Shown piece after piece: positions 51,045 to 59,685 of a stretch of DNA of 64,000 bases (positions are counted from its first letter, which is position 1; the number at the start of each line of letters is the position of its first letter). This DNA comes from Desulfonatronum sp. SC1 (lineage in GTDB: Bacteria; Desulfobacterota; Desulfovibrionia; Desulfovibrionales; Desulfonatronaceae): assembly GCF_003046795.1 (NCBI RefSeq), contig NZ_PZKN01000012.1, forward strand, positions 50,531 to 114,530, written 5' to 3'. The notes under the pieces are model-generated. The model was given only the letters and a program-made list of their open reading frames with translations. It was not told the origin of the DNA and ran no database searches. Made by a program: the position numbers and the translations under genes.

Positions 51045-51725
51045 ATGAAAATCTCATTTGAAGAAGAGAATGATGCCGTGGTGTTTCGTGTCTCCGAATT
51101 CCACAAGAAATACGAAAGTGTATTGAAAATTTGTTTTTACTCCCAAGAAAGCAGCAGCTACACGAAACGATTTCCCAAAAACACAAAATATCTGGATAAG
51201 ATAATGAAATACTATTATGATCATGCACAGGACATGTTTGATCAATTGGGGTATTTCAAACCTATTCCTTGGGATATTGCTCTATTTGATTTTGCAAAAG
51301 AGCTAGAGAATAAGGATATTAACTGGTGGTTGACCGGTAGTTGCGCGGTTTGCGTAAGAGGTATCCCATTAAATCCTCACGATGTTGACATAATGATTGA
51401 TTCTTCAGATGTTTACAAAATCAGTGACATGTTCTCTGATTACCTGATTGAGCCAATAGTCGACACAAATGGGTGGTTAACAAAAGACTTTGGAGTAATC
51501 TTCCGACATGCAAGGATAGATATTGCTTCTGATCCGCAAGATATATTAGATAATCCAGAACCAATCGACTGTGGCCCATCCGCACTGGCCAATCTGGAAG
51601 AAGTGAATTGGAAAGGTTTAATAATAAAAGTGCCTCCATTACATCTGTCACTCAATGTTAATAAAAGACGTAAAAGAATCGACAGAGTCACAAAAATAGA
51701 GCAATATTTGAATCAAATCAGCTAA
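51045..51725 (+). CDS. Nucleotidyltransferase-fold protein of unknown function
   Basis: A 226-residue protein with a minimal nucleotidyltransferase signature: GSCAVCVRGIPLNPHDVDIMID (GS...DxD pattern, shortened here to its key residues G-S and D-V-D), followed by IARIDIAS with a possible third acidic residue. The first ~80 residues are a separate, charged N-terminal part. Codon use is strongly AT-rich, unlike the GC-rich neighbours, which points to transfer. No HEPN or other antitoxin partner is next to it. Confidence 0.65.
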   Translation: MKISFEEENDAVVFRVSEFHKKYESVLKICFYSQESSSYTKRFPKNTKYLDKIMKYYYDHAQDMFDQLGYFKPIPWDIALFDFAKELENKDINWWLTGSCAVCVRGIPLNPHDVDIMIDSSDVYKISDMFSDYLIEPIVDTNGWLTKDFGVIFRHARIDIASDPQDILDNPEPIDCGPSALANLEEVNWKGLIIKVPPLHLSLNVNKRRKRIDRVTKIEQYLNQIS

Positions 51726-51998
51726 CAAATGCATACACCCCACTCTACTCGCAGCTTTTGCGTCGATCTTGGCAAAGCAGGTGATGCTTGGATTTGTCTT
51801 CCCATAGCATCCTGATAATGGCTCGGATACTCTTCATGGTACACATCGCCTGTTTTCAAGGCTACTGCTGACTCAATATGAATTTATTACAATTTAGTTG
51901 GTGAACTGACATGCAATAATTTCGTTTTACAAATTCTATGCTGAAAATATCCTGTACTAGATCAGACCATCATATAAGAAATTAGAGATTATCGTGTT
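51726..51998. other. AT-rich intergenic stretch
   Basis: About 270 bases without a supported gene. A short minus-strand frame beginning MKSIRAIIRMLWEDKSKHHL near 51840 is possible but has no support. The end (51900-51998) is very AT-rich and probably holds the promoter of the propeller lipoprotein. Confidence 0.35.
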
Positions 51999-53150
51999 AT
52001 GAAAAAAATATTGCTTACTCTTGTGGTTATTTGTTTTACCATACTCAGCAGTTGCATGAAAAACGCGGACTGGCAATCCGCGATAGGAGGAAAAACAATA
52101 CGGCATGAAAAAGATAACAGATTAATATGGCAGTATTTAACAGGCTCAGATGTTTATTCATCTGTTGCAATCAGTGAAGATAATATTATTTATAGTGGGT
52201 CAGATGATGGATTTCTATATGCATTGAATAGTGATGGAACATTGCGATGGAAATTTAAAGCCGGGAATGAAATATATTCTTCACCTGCCATATCACAAGA
52301 TAAAACAATTTATTTTGGTTCAAAAAATGGGTATATTTATGCGGTTGATGACAATGGGAATCAAAAATGGAAATACAAATTGGGAGGATATGTTTGGTGC
52401 TCACCAGCGATAGATTCTAATGGAACAATCTACATTGGATCTAAAGATGGCTATTTTTATGCATTTTCCCCTAATGGAGAGGTAAAATGGAAATTATTGG
52501 TAAAAGGATGGATTAGATCATCACCGTCAATTGATGAAGAAAATGGCTCTATATATTTTGGCACAGATGAGGGAAATAAATTCTATTCTGTTTCTTTTGA
52601 TGGAAAAATCAAATGGATATATGAATGTACTGGTGAAGTTCCAGGATCTCCTGCTATCGATAATTATGGAAATGTATATTATGGTACAGAAGATGGTTGG
52701 ATATATTCAAACGATAAAGATGGAGTATTAAGATGGAAAACATATTTAAGATCATCACTAAGATCTTCTCCTGTAATAGGGAAAAACGGTGATATCTATA
52801 TTGGATCATATGATAATAATTTATACTCGCTAAACAAAGACGGTTTAATAAATTGGAAGTATCGCACAGAAAGCTGGATACGTTCTACTCCTATAGTAGG
52901 GGAAAATGAAATTATATATATTGGATCTGATGATGGTTGGATTTATGCTTTAGACATTAATGGCGAGTTAGTAGACAAATACGGCTTGACAGATGCACTT
53001 TATTCATCCCCTAGTATTAGCAATGATGGAATAATGTATTTTGGCACAGACGATGGCTATATAAATGCTCTCAAGGTAAATTCCAATGGCATTCTGCAAA
53101 AAACTTGGTCGAAATTCAGAGGCAATATTTTAAATAATGGTAAATTATGA
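51999..53150 (+). CDS. PQQ-like beta-propeller lipoprotein
   Basis: A 383-residue lipoprotein: signal peptide with lipobox LSSC (ILLTLVVICFTILSSC), then about eight repeats of ~40 residues with the pattern W-K-x-x-SSPxI-xxNGxIYxGSxDGxxYAL. This is the PQQ/quinoprotein propeller repeat, but no enzyme active-site residues are apparent, so it is probably a binding or scaffold protein like BamB. Base composition (about 34% GC) is far from the local average and marks it as acquired. Confidence 0.8.
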   Translation: MKKILLTLVVICFTILSSCMKNADWQSAIGGKTIRHEKDNRLIWQYLTGSDVYSSVAISEDNIIYSGSDDGFLYALNSDGTLRWKFKAGNEIYSSPAISQDKTIYFGSKNGYIYAVDDNGNQKWKYKLGGYVWCSPAIDSNGTIYIGSKDGYFYAFSPNGEVKWKLLVKGWIRSSPSIDEENGSIYFGTDEGNKFYSVSFDGKIKWIYECTGEVPGSPAIDNYGNVYYGTEDGWIYSNDKDGVLRWKTYLRSSLRSSPVIGKNGDIYIGSYDNNLYSLNKDGLINWKYRTESWIRSTPIVGENEIIYIGSDDGWIYALDINGELVDKYGLTDALYSSPSISNDGIMYFGTDDGYINALKVNSNGILQKTWSKFRGNILNNGKL

Positions 53151-53550
53151 GACAATAAACTGCATTATTTCATATTAATGAAACATTTTATTGCGATTTC
53201 AATAAGCAACTCACATTACGTATGAGATATTAATCTCTTGTTCGATATCCGTTATCTGGTCACAAAAATACTTGAACAGCTTCCTCATTACATGAAAATG
53301 GATTACGAAATGCCATGAACCCAGGATACTCTCCATGAAGAGGGACCTCGCATGCTTGATCCACAACCTCTGTATTTGTATACTGATTACCTGATCGTCT
53401 CCTATTACATCACCACAATGAATGATGTCCTTGCAAAAAACAAAATGTCTTTTCGCGGCATAATGAAACAATAACAACCTGTTTTCAACCAAAATTCAAC
53501 CATCATCTTTCTACAAGTAGAAACACGTTTCAGACAGGTCGCGTTACTGC
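53151..53550. other. AT-rich intergenic stretch, no supported gene
   Basis: About 400 bases following the propeller gene. Minus-strand frames (53211-53492 and 53405-53647) lack ribosome-binding sites and recognisable features. It may be the far edge of the acquired segment. Confidence 0.4.
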
Positions 53551-53856
53551 TTGGTCTTGTTCGGGGCGCTTTGCGCGGGCTTGATTCTTGTCCTTTCCGG
53601 GTGCTCATCATTTGAGGAGCGAAAGGGGAAACTGCTGCAGACAGCACTTCAGGCCAGGAGCGACAAGGCCTCCAACGCTGTGGCCAAACTCAGCGGGCAG
53701 GAGCATTTAGCCAGGGTCGCCCTGAAGGAAATAACCGACCCGGATACCCTGGAAAAGTACGTCCTGGAACACGCGACGGAGGGAAAGCCGTTTGACCACA
53801 GCACCCGCTACAAGGCCATAGGCTCCAGGAACCTGCATCCCAACAGATGCAATTGA
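53551..53856 (+). CDS. Putative short lipoprotein, possibly truncated at the start
   Basis: From a TTG at 53551 the frame reads VLFGALCAGLILVLSGCSSF (lipobox LSGC), then a helical, HEAT-like segment (ALQARSDKASNAVAKLSGQE). It ends after 101 residues. No ribosome-binding site precedes the TTG and no charged signal N-region is present, so the gene may have lost its start. GC content returns here to the normal value. Confidence 0.4.
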   Translation: MVLFGALCAGLILVLSGCSSFEERKGKLLQTALQARSDKASNAVAKLSGQEHLARVALKEITDPDTLEKYVLEHATEGKPFDHSTRYKAIGSRNLHPNRCN

Positions 53857-53945
53857 TTTGTTTGAAACCAACAGTAATTGTGCAGATATGAGCATCCGGC
53901 ACTGCTCGACTCCAACGGTCGAACAATCGCAAACCCGCCCACGTC

Positions 53946-54281
53946 TCAGGTCTTCACTATATACCGGTCTGCCTCATTGAAAAAAGTGATGTCCGCGTAT
54001 CCGGCATAAATTTTCCCCGAGTGGCTGACGTTTTCCGGAATGTAATAAACATCCCCCTGGCAATATTCGGTTTTGACTCCGTCAATGGTCAACTCAATCC
54101 TCCCGCGAAGAACGAATCCGATTTGCGCCGCATGCGCATGCTCCGGAAGATCCACGTCGTTTTCAAACTCCATGAATATTACCTGGTGGTTCTTGGCCTG
54201 GGACAAGTAGGCCGTGATGCCCGCGAGCGGGATGTCGGCCCGCGGCAGGTTTCGGATCGGATATGGAAAGAGAGTGGGCAT
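53946..54281 (-). CDS. Cupin-domain protein
   Basis: A 111-residue single-domain cupin. The metal-binding motif 1 is visible as PEHAHAAQIGFVLRGRIELTI and motif 2 as GDVYYIPENVSHSG. Function cannot be assigned from the fold. Start 54281 follows AAGGAG by 6 bases. It stands alone between the lipoprotein and the helicase gene. Confidence 0.8.
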   Translation of the reverse strand: MPTLFPYPIRNLPRADIPLAGITAYLSQAKNHQVIFMEFENDVDLPEHAHAAQIGFVLRGRIELTIDGVKTEYCQGDVYYIPENVSHSGKIYAGYADITFFNEADRYIVKT

Positions 54282-54513
54282 TGTTGCTCCTTCATAACGC
54301 CCCATACCTAGGTGGTTCAACTGGTTTGCATCGGACGACGGCTGATAATTTTGCCCCGGCCGCGCTTTTCACTACAGTGAACCTTCATGCCTTGATCGGC
54401 AATACGCCCCAAGATTGGCCCACGGAACACACTGAAAAGCACGGGAAACCTTGGGGACAACGGCACCTTGCCCTCGGCATTTTCACGAGTTTCAGCAAAA
54501 TTTCGCTGTAGTG

Positions 54514-56259
54514 TTATCTGTCCCAGCCTTGCGAGCTGGGCCGCTTGGCCCGGAACGGACGGACCGTGGCGGGTCGTTTGCGCATGGGGCGCTGGTCATC
54601 GTCCGCTCGTCCGCCGTCCGAAACCTCCTTGACCTCGATCCGCAGCCCCCGAATCTGGTTCCCGTCCATCACCCGCACCACGTCCTTGGCGAATTCCGTG
54701 GGGACTTCCACGAAGCAGCGGCTGTCCTGCATCACGATCTTGCCGATCTGCCTTCCGGAGAGGCCTGTTTCCCCGGCAATGGCCCCGACCACGTCCCGCA
54801 CTTCCACCTGTTGATTGCGACCGACGTTGAGCATCAGCCGGGTCATGCCCTGCTGCGGCCCGCTCTCCCGGAATCCGGGGCCAGGACGATTCCGGTCCTG
54901 ATCCCGATCACCGGACCGACCGCGGGACGGCTCGTTGAACAGCAGCGCATCCTCCTGTTCCTTCCTGGGCGGTCCCATGAGTATTTTCAGCATCGCCGCG
55001 GCCATGTCCAGGGAAGAGACCTGTTCGTTCTCCAAAAAGTGCTCAACCACTCTTACCTGTTTTTCCAATCCGCCTTGAGCCATGCTCTCCCGGATGCCGC
55101 TCAGGAACTTATCGGTTTTGGCCTGTTCCACGTCTCCCACGCTGGGTACGCTGCGCTGAACCATCTTGGCCTTGGTGAACCGCTGGATGTCCCGCAGCTT
55201 GTAGAACTCCCGGCCCGAGGCGAAGGTGAAGGCCCTTCCGGTCCGTCCGGCCCGGCCCGTGCGCCCGATACGGTGGACGTAGTATTCCACGTCGCTGGGA
55301 ATATCGAAATTAAAGACCGCTTCCACGTCGTCCACGTCGATGCCCCTGGCGGCCACGTCCGTGGCTACCAGAATCTCCACGCTGCCCGACCGGAACTTGC
55401 CCATCACCCGGTCGCGCTGCACCTGGTTCATGTCCCCGTGCAGCCCCTCGGACATGTACCCCCGGGCCTGAAGGTGCTCCACGATCTGATCCACGCCCCG
55501 CTTGGTATTGGAAAAGACGATGCTCAGCTTGGGGTTGAACACATCGATGATCCGGCACATGGCCTCCAGCCGCGAGCCTCGGGGCACCTCGTAGAAAAAC
55601 TGCTCGACGTTCGGCACGGTGAGCACTTTCTGGGATACCTTGGCCAGCAGCCGGTCCGTCTGATACGTATCCGCTAGGCGCAAAATCTCCGAGGGCATGG
55701 TCGCGGAGAAGAGCACGGTCTGTCGATTGGCGGGCACGGTCTGAAGGATCAGCTCGATGTCTTCCCGGAAACCCATGTCCAGCATCTCGTCCGCCTCGTC
55801 CAGGACCGCGATCCGGACCTTGTCCAGCTTGATGGTCCCCCGGTCCATATGGTCCATGACCCGGCCCGGGGTGCCGATGATCACCTGCGCCCCCTGGCGC
55901 AGCACCCGGATCTGCCGATCGATGGGCTGCCCTCCGTAGACCGGAAGCACGGTGACCCCTTTGCGGTATTTGGCCAGGGTGTTCAGCTCCTCGGCCACCT
56001 GGATGGCCAGTTCCCGGGTCGGACAGAGCACGATGCCCTGGATGTCCCGACTCGTGGGGTCAACCTTTTCCAAAACCGGGATGCCGAAGGCCACGGTTTT
56101 CCCCGTTCCGGTCTGGGCCTGGCCGATGACGTCCCGTCCCTGCATCAGCATGGGGATGGCCAAGGCCTGAATGGGCGACGGCTCCTCAAACCCCATGTCC
56201 TGAATGGCCTTCAGTGTTTCCTCGGATAGATTCAGTTCTTCAAAACGTTCGATTGTCAT
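54514..56259 (-). CDS. DEAD-box RNA helicase (DeaD/CsdA-like)
   Basis: A 581-residue ATP-dependent RNA helicase: Q motif, AQTGTGKT, PTRELAIQ, TPGRVMDH, DEAD, SAT, then the second domain with ATDVAARGIDV and HRIGRTGRAGR. The C-terminus carries a DbpA-type RNA-binding domain (LMLNVGRNQQVEVRDVVGAI) and a basic tail. This architecture is typical for ribosome assembly and cold-shock helicases (DeaD). Confidence 0.93.
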   Translation of the reverse strand: MTIERFEELNLSEETLKAIQDMGFEEPSPIQALAIPMLMQGRDVIGQAQTGTGKTVAFGIPVLEKVDPTSRDIQGIVLCPTRELAIQVAEELNTLAKYRKGVTVLPVYGGQPIDRQIRVLRQGAQVIIGTPGRVMDHMDRGTIKLDKVRIAVLDEADEMLDMGFREDIELILQTVPANRQTVLFSATMPSEILRLADTYQTDRLLAKVSQKVLTVPNVEQFFYEVPRGSRLEAMCRIIDVFNPKLSIVFSNTKRGVDQIVEHLQARGYMSEGLHGDMNQVQRDRVMGKFRSGSVEILVATDVAARGIDVDDVEAVFNFDIPSDVEYYVHRIGRTGRAGRTGRAFTFASGREFYKLRDIQRFTKAKMVQRSVPSVGDVEQAKTDKFLSGIRESMAQGGLEKQVRVVEHFLENEQVSSLDMAAAMLKILMGPPRKEQEDALLFNEPSRGRSGDRDQDRNRPGPGFRESGPQQGMTRLMLNVGRNQQVEVRDVVGAIAGETGLSGRQIGKIVMQDSRCFVEVPTEFAKDVVRVMDGNQIRGLRIEVKEVSDGGRADDDQRPMRKRPATVRPFRAKRPSSQGWDR

Positions 56260-56335
56260 GGTCAGTATTCCTTTTGGGTTCTTGGCTTGGGAGCCGTGGT
56301 CGCTATTGCTTGAGATATTAAAAATGGTCGAGGGA

Positions 56336-56737
56336 TCATTGATCCGCTTCGACGCCGTCCAGGCTTTCCATATCCTCGTAGGCCTCGGGGACGAATCGAG
56401 GCGTGCACACGACCAGAAAAAGCAGGTCAGAAATGCCGGGATTACTGATGCGTTGAGAAACGCCGGGGGGAATCAGGACCACGTCTCCGGGCTTCACGGT
56501 GTCGGCAGGCCGCCCGTCGATTTCCACCAAGCCCTGGCCTTCGAGAATGATGTACCGCTCCATGATGCCGCGCAGACGGTGCAAGCGGGTCGTGACGCCG
56601 GGCAGGACACGGGCCCGGGCCACGGACACGTCCTCGTCCCGGTCGGAGTTCCACCATTCGCTGATAAAACAGCGTTCCTCGAAAAAGTATTCGTCCATCA
56701 TGGAGCCCTTGTACGTCAAGGGCGTTGTCGTCGTCAT
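56336..56737 (-). CDS. Cupin-domain protein
   Basis: A 133-residue cupin with motif 1 LPGVTTRLHRLRGIMERYII (His/Glu ligands) and motif 2 PGDVVLIPPGVSQRISN. Related proteins act as sugar-phosphate or small-molecule binders. Start 56737 follows GGAGG by about 4 bases. It precedes the helicase gene and is unrelated to the shorter cupin at 53946. Confidence 0.8.
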   Translation of the reverse strand: MTTTTPLTYKGSMMDEYFFEERCFISEWWNSDRDEDVSVARARVLPGVTTRLHRLRGIMERYIILEGQGLVEIDGRPADTVKPGDVVLIPPGVSQRISNPGISDLLFLVVCTPRFVPEAYEDMESLDGVEADQ

Positions 56738-56756
56738 CCGTCCTCCGTCATCGTAT

Positions 56757-57458
56757 TCAACAAACCACGGGCAAAGGCGTTTCCAGGACGATGGCCCGCT
56801 GTGAAACGTCCGCCCGCCAAGCCAACGCCTCCACGCCCAGGGCGGACACTCGGCGAAGGGTTTGGCCGTAGACGGGATCAATGACGTCCGCCGGGGACAG
56901 TCGGCGGGCATCACCGCGCTGGACGCAGAAAAAGATCACGGCCCGGTGTCCCTTGACGACCAGTTCGGCCAGGGTTTCCAGATGCCGGGAGGCCCTGACG
57001 CTCACGGCGTCCGGAAAGATCGCGGTGCCCTGCTCATCCACCGCTGTGACGTTCTTGACCTCCACATAGCAAGCCCGATCTTCGGCGTTTTCCAGCAGCA
57101 TGTCGAGCCGTCCATTCTCCACCACGACCTCCCGGCGCACCGGTCGGTAACCGGCCAGTTCAGCGGCCTTGCCCTCGGCCAGGGCCTCCCAGACCAGACC
57201 GTTGCTCCTTCCGGTATGGATGCCCACCAGCACGCCGGACTCGGTCTCGGTCAACTCCCAGGTCCAGGGATATTTGCGTTTGGGGTTTTCCGCCCGGCTC
57301 AACCAAACCCGGCTCCCCGGACTCGAACACCCGAGCATGGACCCTGTGTTCGGGGTGTGCGCCGTGACCACCTCGCCGCTCTCCAGCCGGACGTCCGCCA
57401 GGAAGCGCTTGTAGCGCCGAATCAAAACACCGGTGATCAAAGGCTGGGGGAGCAGCAT
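56757..57458 (-). CDS. sfsA: Sugar fermentation stimulation protein SfsA
   Basis: A 233-residue member of the SfsA family (nuclease-like fold, DNA-binding reported in E. coli). Family features are LIRRYKRFLADVRLESGEVVTAHTPNTGSM (shown to 20: RRYKRFLADVRLESG), CSPGSRVWLS, YVEVKNVT and HLETLAELV. Start ATG 57458 (MLLPQPLITGVLI). Confidence 0.92.
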   Translation of the reverse strand: MLLPQPLITGVLIRRYKRFLADVRLESGEVVTAHTPNTGSMLGCSSPGSRVWLSRAENPKRKYPWTWELTETESGVLVGIHTGRSNGLVWEALAEGKAAELAGYRPVRREVVVENGRLDMLLENAEDRACYVEVKNVTAVDEQGTAIFPDAVSVRASRHLETLAELVVKGHRAVIFFCVQRGDARRLSPADVIDPVYGQTLRRVSALGVEALAWRADVSQRAIVLETPLPVVC

Positions 57459-57512
57459 TCCGGCAACCTCGGCACAACGTGGCGCATGGAGACAGGCAAG
57501 AAGGGCAAGCCC

Positions 57513-59672
57513 CTACTCGACGAACCGCAACGTCAGCCGGAAGCGCTCTTCCCCGCCGGAAGTCAGCCGCAGCGGACGACAGAAATAGAACGCCGAACCC
57601 TGGGGGGTGCGCTCGAAGCCGCTTTCGGACTTGGTCACGGCCCACAGCGGAACATGGCGCAACGTGGCCTCCGGGCTGACCTCCACCAGAAACCGTCCCT
57701 GGGAATAGGGACAGGCAAAGGTCACGTCCGCGAGAGCAACGAAACTCCAGGACTGTTCGAGGTCTTTTTCCTCTTCCCCGCCGCCATTGCCATGGGATCG
57801 TCCGGTACACCGCGAAGTCAGACCCAAGGCCAGTTCCGTGGCCCAGATCGCGTTTCGGACATCACCCCCGCAAGCCGTAATCCGGTAATCCACCTCCACC
57901 CGGTCCGTGAACAACCGAAAGGACTTCTCTACGTCCAGTCCTCGCGAAGGGTCTCCTACCGGCTTGTCGAAGGAGTTTTCTGTAAAAGCCATCCGGCCCG
58001 TAAACGCCGCCTCCATCCCCTCCTTCAGTCCTTGAATCTCCCAGGTCATGGCCGTTTGCCAGGAGCTGGCCAAGGGCTGGAAGCGTCCGTGAGTCAGATC
58101 ATCAAGACTGGTCTCGTCGGGCAGGAGATAATCCGCGAAGGGCATATGGTCGAACCGGTCATAGTCCAGTAACCGTTCCAGCCCCGGCTCCTTGGCCCGC
58201 ACTTCCGCGGAGTGGATATGGAAAAACTCCTTCCATTGCGGATGGTCCGGCGTGATCACCTCGCCTTTTTCCGCGGCTTCCCGCAGGGCCTGATGATACG
58301 GTTCGGGATGCCGGGCAAAGGCCGTGGCCAAATTCAGGCGCTTGGGCAGGTAGTCCAGCTCCTTGGCCGCGGCCCCGTTGGCCGGGCTCAGAAAGAGCTG
58401 CCAGGGACCGAACCGCGCATGCACTTCCTCGCGTCCGTCCACGTCCACGTCCCGGACGGACCAGTGGGGAGAGGGCCACAGGCCGGACTCTTCCTGGGCC
58501 GCCAGGAGATTGCTGGCATTGGCTTGACGCAGATGGGTCAGGTAGACCCCACCGAAAACCCCGTGCCAGTAGGCGCAGTTGCACTGGCTGGCCCAGACCC
58601 GCTTGCGGCCCGACTCCACGGCCGCGTCCTCGCCCCGCTCAGCGGCCAAACCGTCCAGGGCCCTGGAAAGGTCAAGCCCCCGCTTCTGCAGCCAGTTCAC
58701 TTCCGGATATTTGACCAGAAAGTTGCGCCAGAACCCGCCGGACAGAAACCGGGAAATATCCTGGGTCTCGCAGGCCCGGCGATAGGTTCCCAGGGTCGCG
58801 GCCTCCTGGGTGGGCATGGCCCAGTCCATCATTTCCAGATAAGAGGCCGTGGGCAGGTAGACTCGGCCCTGGTCCGCGTGACGCTCCATGTACTCGGCCG
58901 GAGTGACCGTCTTGATCCAGTCCCGCCGCTCCAGCAACCCGTCGAAAAAGCGGCGCATATAGCCCTGTTCCCAGCAATGCTCGTGGGTTCTGGGCCACAG
59001 TCCGAACCGCTCGGCGTCGTCGCCCAGGCAGGCCAAAGGCGCGATGCCCTGGTTCCGACCCAGCTCGGCCAGATCGCCCAGCATGGTCCAGACCGCGTCC
59101 AGAGGCTGCCAGGGGATCAACCGGCGCAGCGGCTTGAGATTGACCAGGAGGCGCAAGGGATGGCCGCAGTCCTCGGTCAGCCAGGTTCCGACCAGGCAGC
59201 GCACCCCGGCCCTGTGCAGGTGGTTGTCGTCCACCAAACTGTAGCGGAGGCCCAGGGGTGCCAGCCAGGACGGCAGGTGCGGCTCCCAGACCCGCTCGGT
59301 CAGCCAAAGCCCGGTGGGCGTGACGGACCAAAGGTCTTCCATGGCTCGGATGTGCATCCGCACCTGACCCTGGGCATCCTCGGGCCGGAGCATGGGCAGC
59401 ACGGGCTCGTAATACCCGCCTGCCAGAATCTCCACCTGCCCGCGCTTGACCAGTCGGCCCACCTGTTCATGCACCGCGGGCCGATGCTCCAGCAGCCAGT
59501 CCAGCAGACAACCGGAAAAATGCAGCCCGACTCGGATATCCGGATAGTCCCACAGGTGATCCAACAGCGGTTTGTAGGCCAAATCGTAGGCATTGGCGAA
59601 AACATGATCGAAATTGCCCACGGGCTGATGAAAATGCAGCACCAGGGAGAAATACACGGGGGATTTGGGCAT
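57513..59672 (-). CDS. GH57 family glycoside hydrolase with DUF1926 domain
   Basis: A 719-residue alpha-glucan enzyme of family GH57 (alpha-amylase or 4-alpha-glucanotransferase type). The N-terminal barrel starts YFSLVLHFHQPVGNFDHVF; catalytic Glu is expected in LTERVWEPHL and Asp in CLGDDAERFGLWP. The middle DUF1925 and C-terminal DUF1926 beta domain (FAENSFDKPVG-like and RFRLTLRFVE) are complete. ATG 59672 is preferred over 59681 because AGAGGA lies 9 bases upstream. It follows the paaK-like gene by 13 bases. Confidence 0.88.
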   Translation of the reverse strand: MPKSPVYFSLVLHFHQPVGNFDHVFANAYDLAYKPLLDHLWDYPDIRVGLHFSGCLLDWLLEHRPAVHEQVGRLVKRGQVEILAGGYYEPVLPMLRPEDAQGQVRMHIRAMEDLWSVTPTGLWLTERVWEPHLPSWLAPLGLRYSLVDDNHLHRAGVRCLVGTWLTEDCGHPLRLLVNLKPLRRLIPWQPLDAVWTMLGDLAELGRNQGIAPLACLGDDAERFGLWPRTHEHCWEQGYMRRFFDGLLERRDWIKTVTPAEYMERHADQGRVYLPTASYLEMMDWAMPTQEAATLGTYRRACETQDISRFLSGGFWRNFLVKYPEVNWLQKRGLDLSRALDGLAAERGEDAAVESGRKRVWASQCNCAYWHGVFGGVYLTHLRQANASNLLAAQEESGLWPSPHWSVRDVDVDGREEVHARFGPWQLFLSPANGAAAKELDYLPKRLNLATAFARHPEPYHQALREAAEKGEVITPDHPQWKEFFHIHSAEVRAKEPGLERLLDYDRFDHMPFADYLLPDETSLDDLTHGRFQPLASSWQTAMTWEIQGLKEGMEAAFTGRMAFTENSFDKPVGDPSRGLDVEKSFRLFTDRVEVDYRITACGGDVRNAIWATELALGLTSRCTGRSHGNGGGEEEKDLEQSWSFVALADVTFACPYSQGRFLVEVSPEATLRHVPLWAVTKSESGFERTPQGSAFYFCRPLRLTSGGEERFRLTLRFVE

Positions 59673-59685
59673 GAAACGCATTCCT

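Noticed and set aside
53211..53647. Minus-strand frames in the AT-rich gap after the propeller gene
   Set aside because: Protein sequences look random (many Ile/His/Cys clusters), no ribosome-binding site, no pattern of a transposase or other known family.
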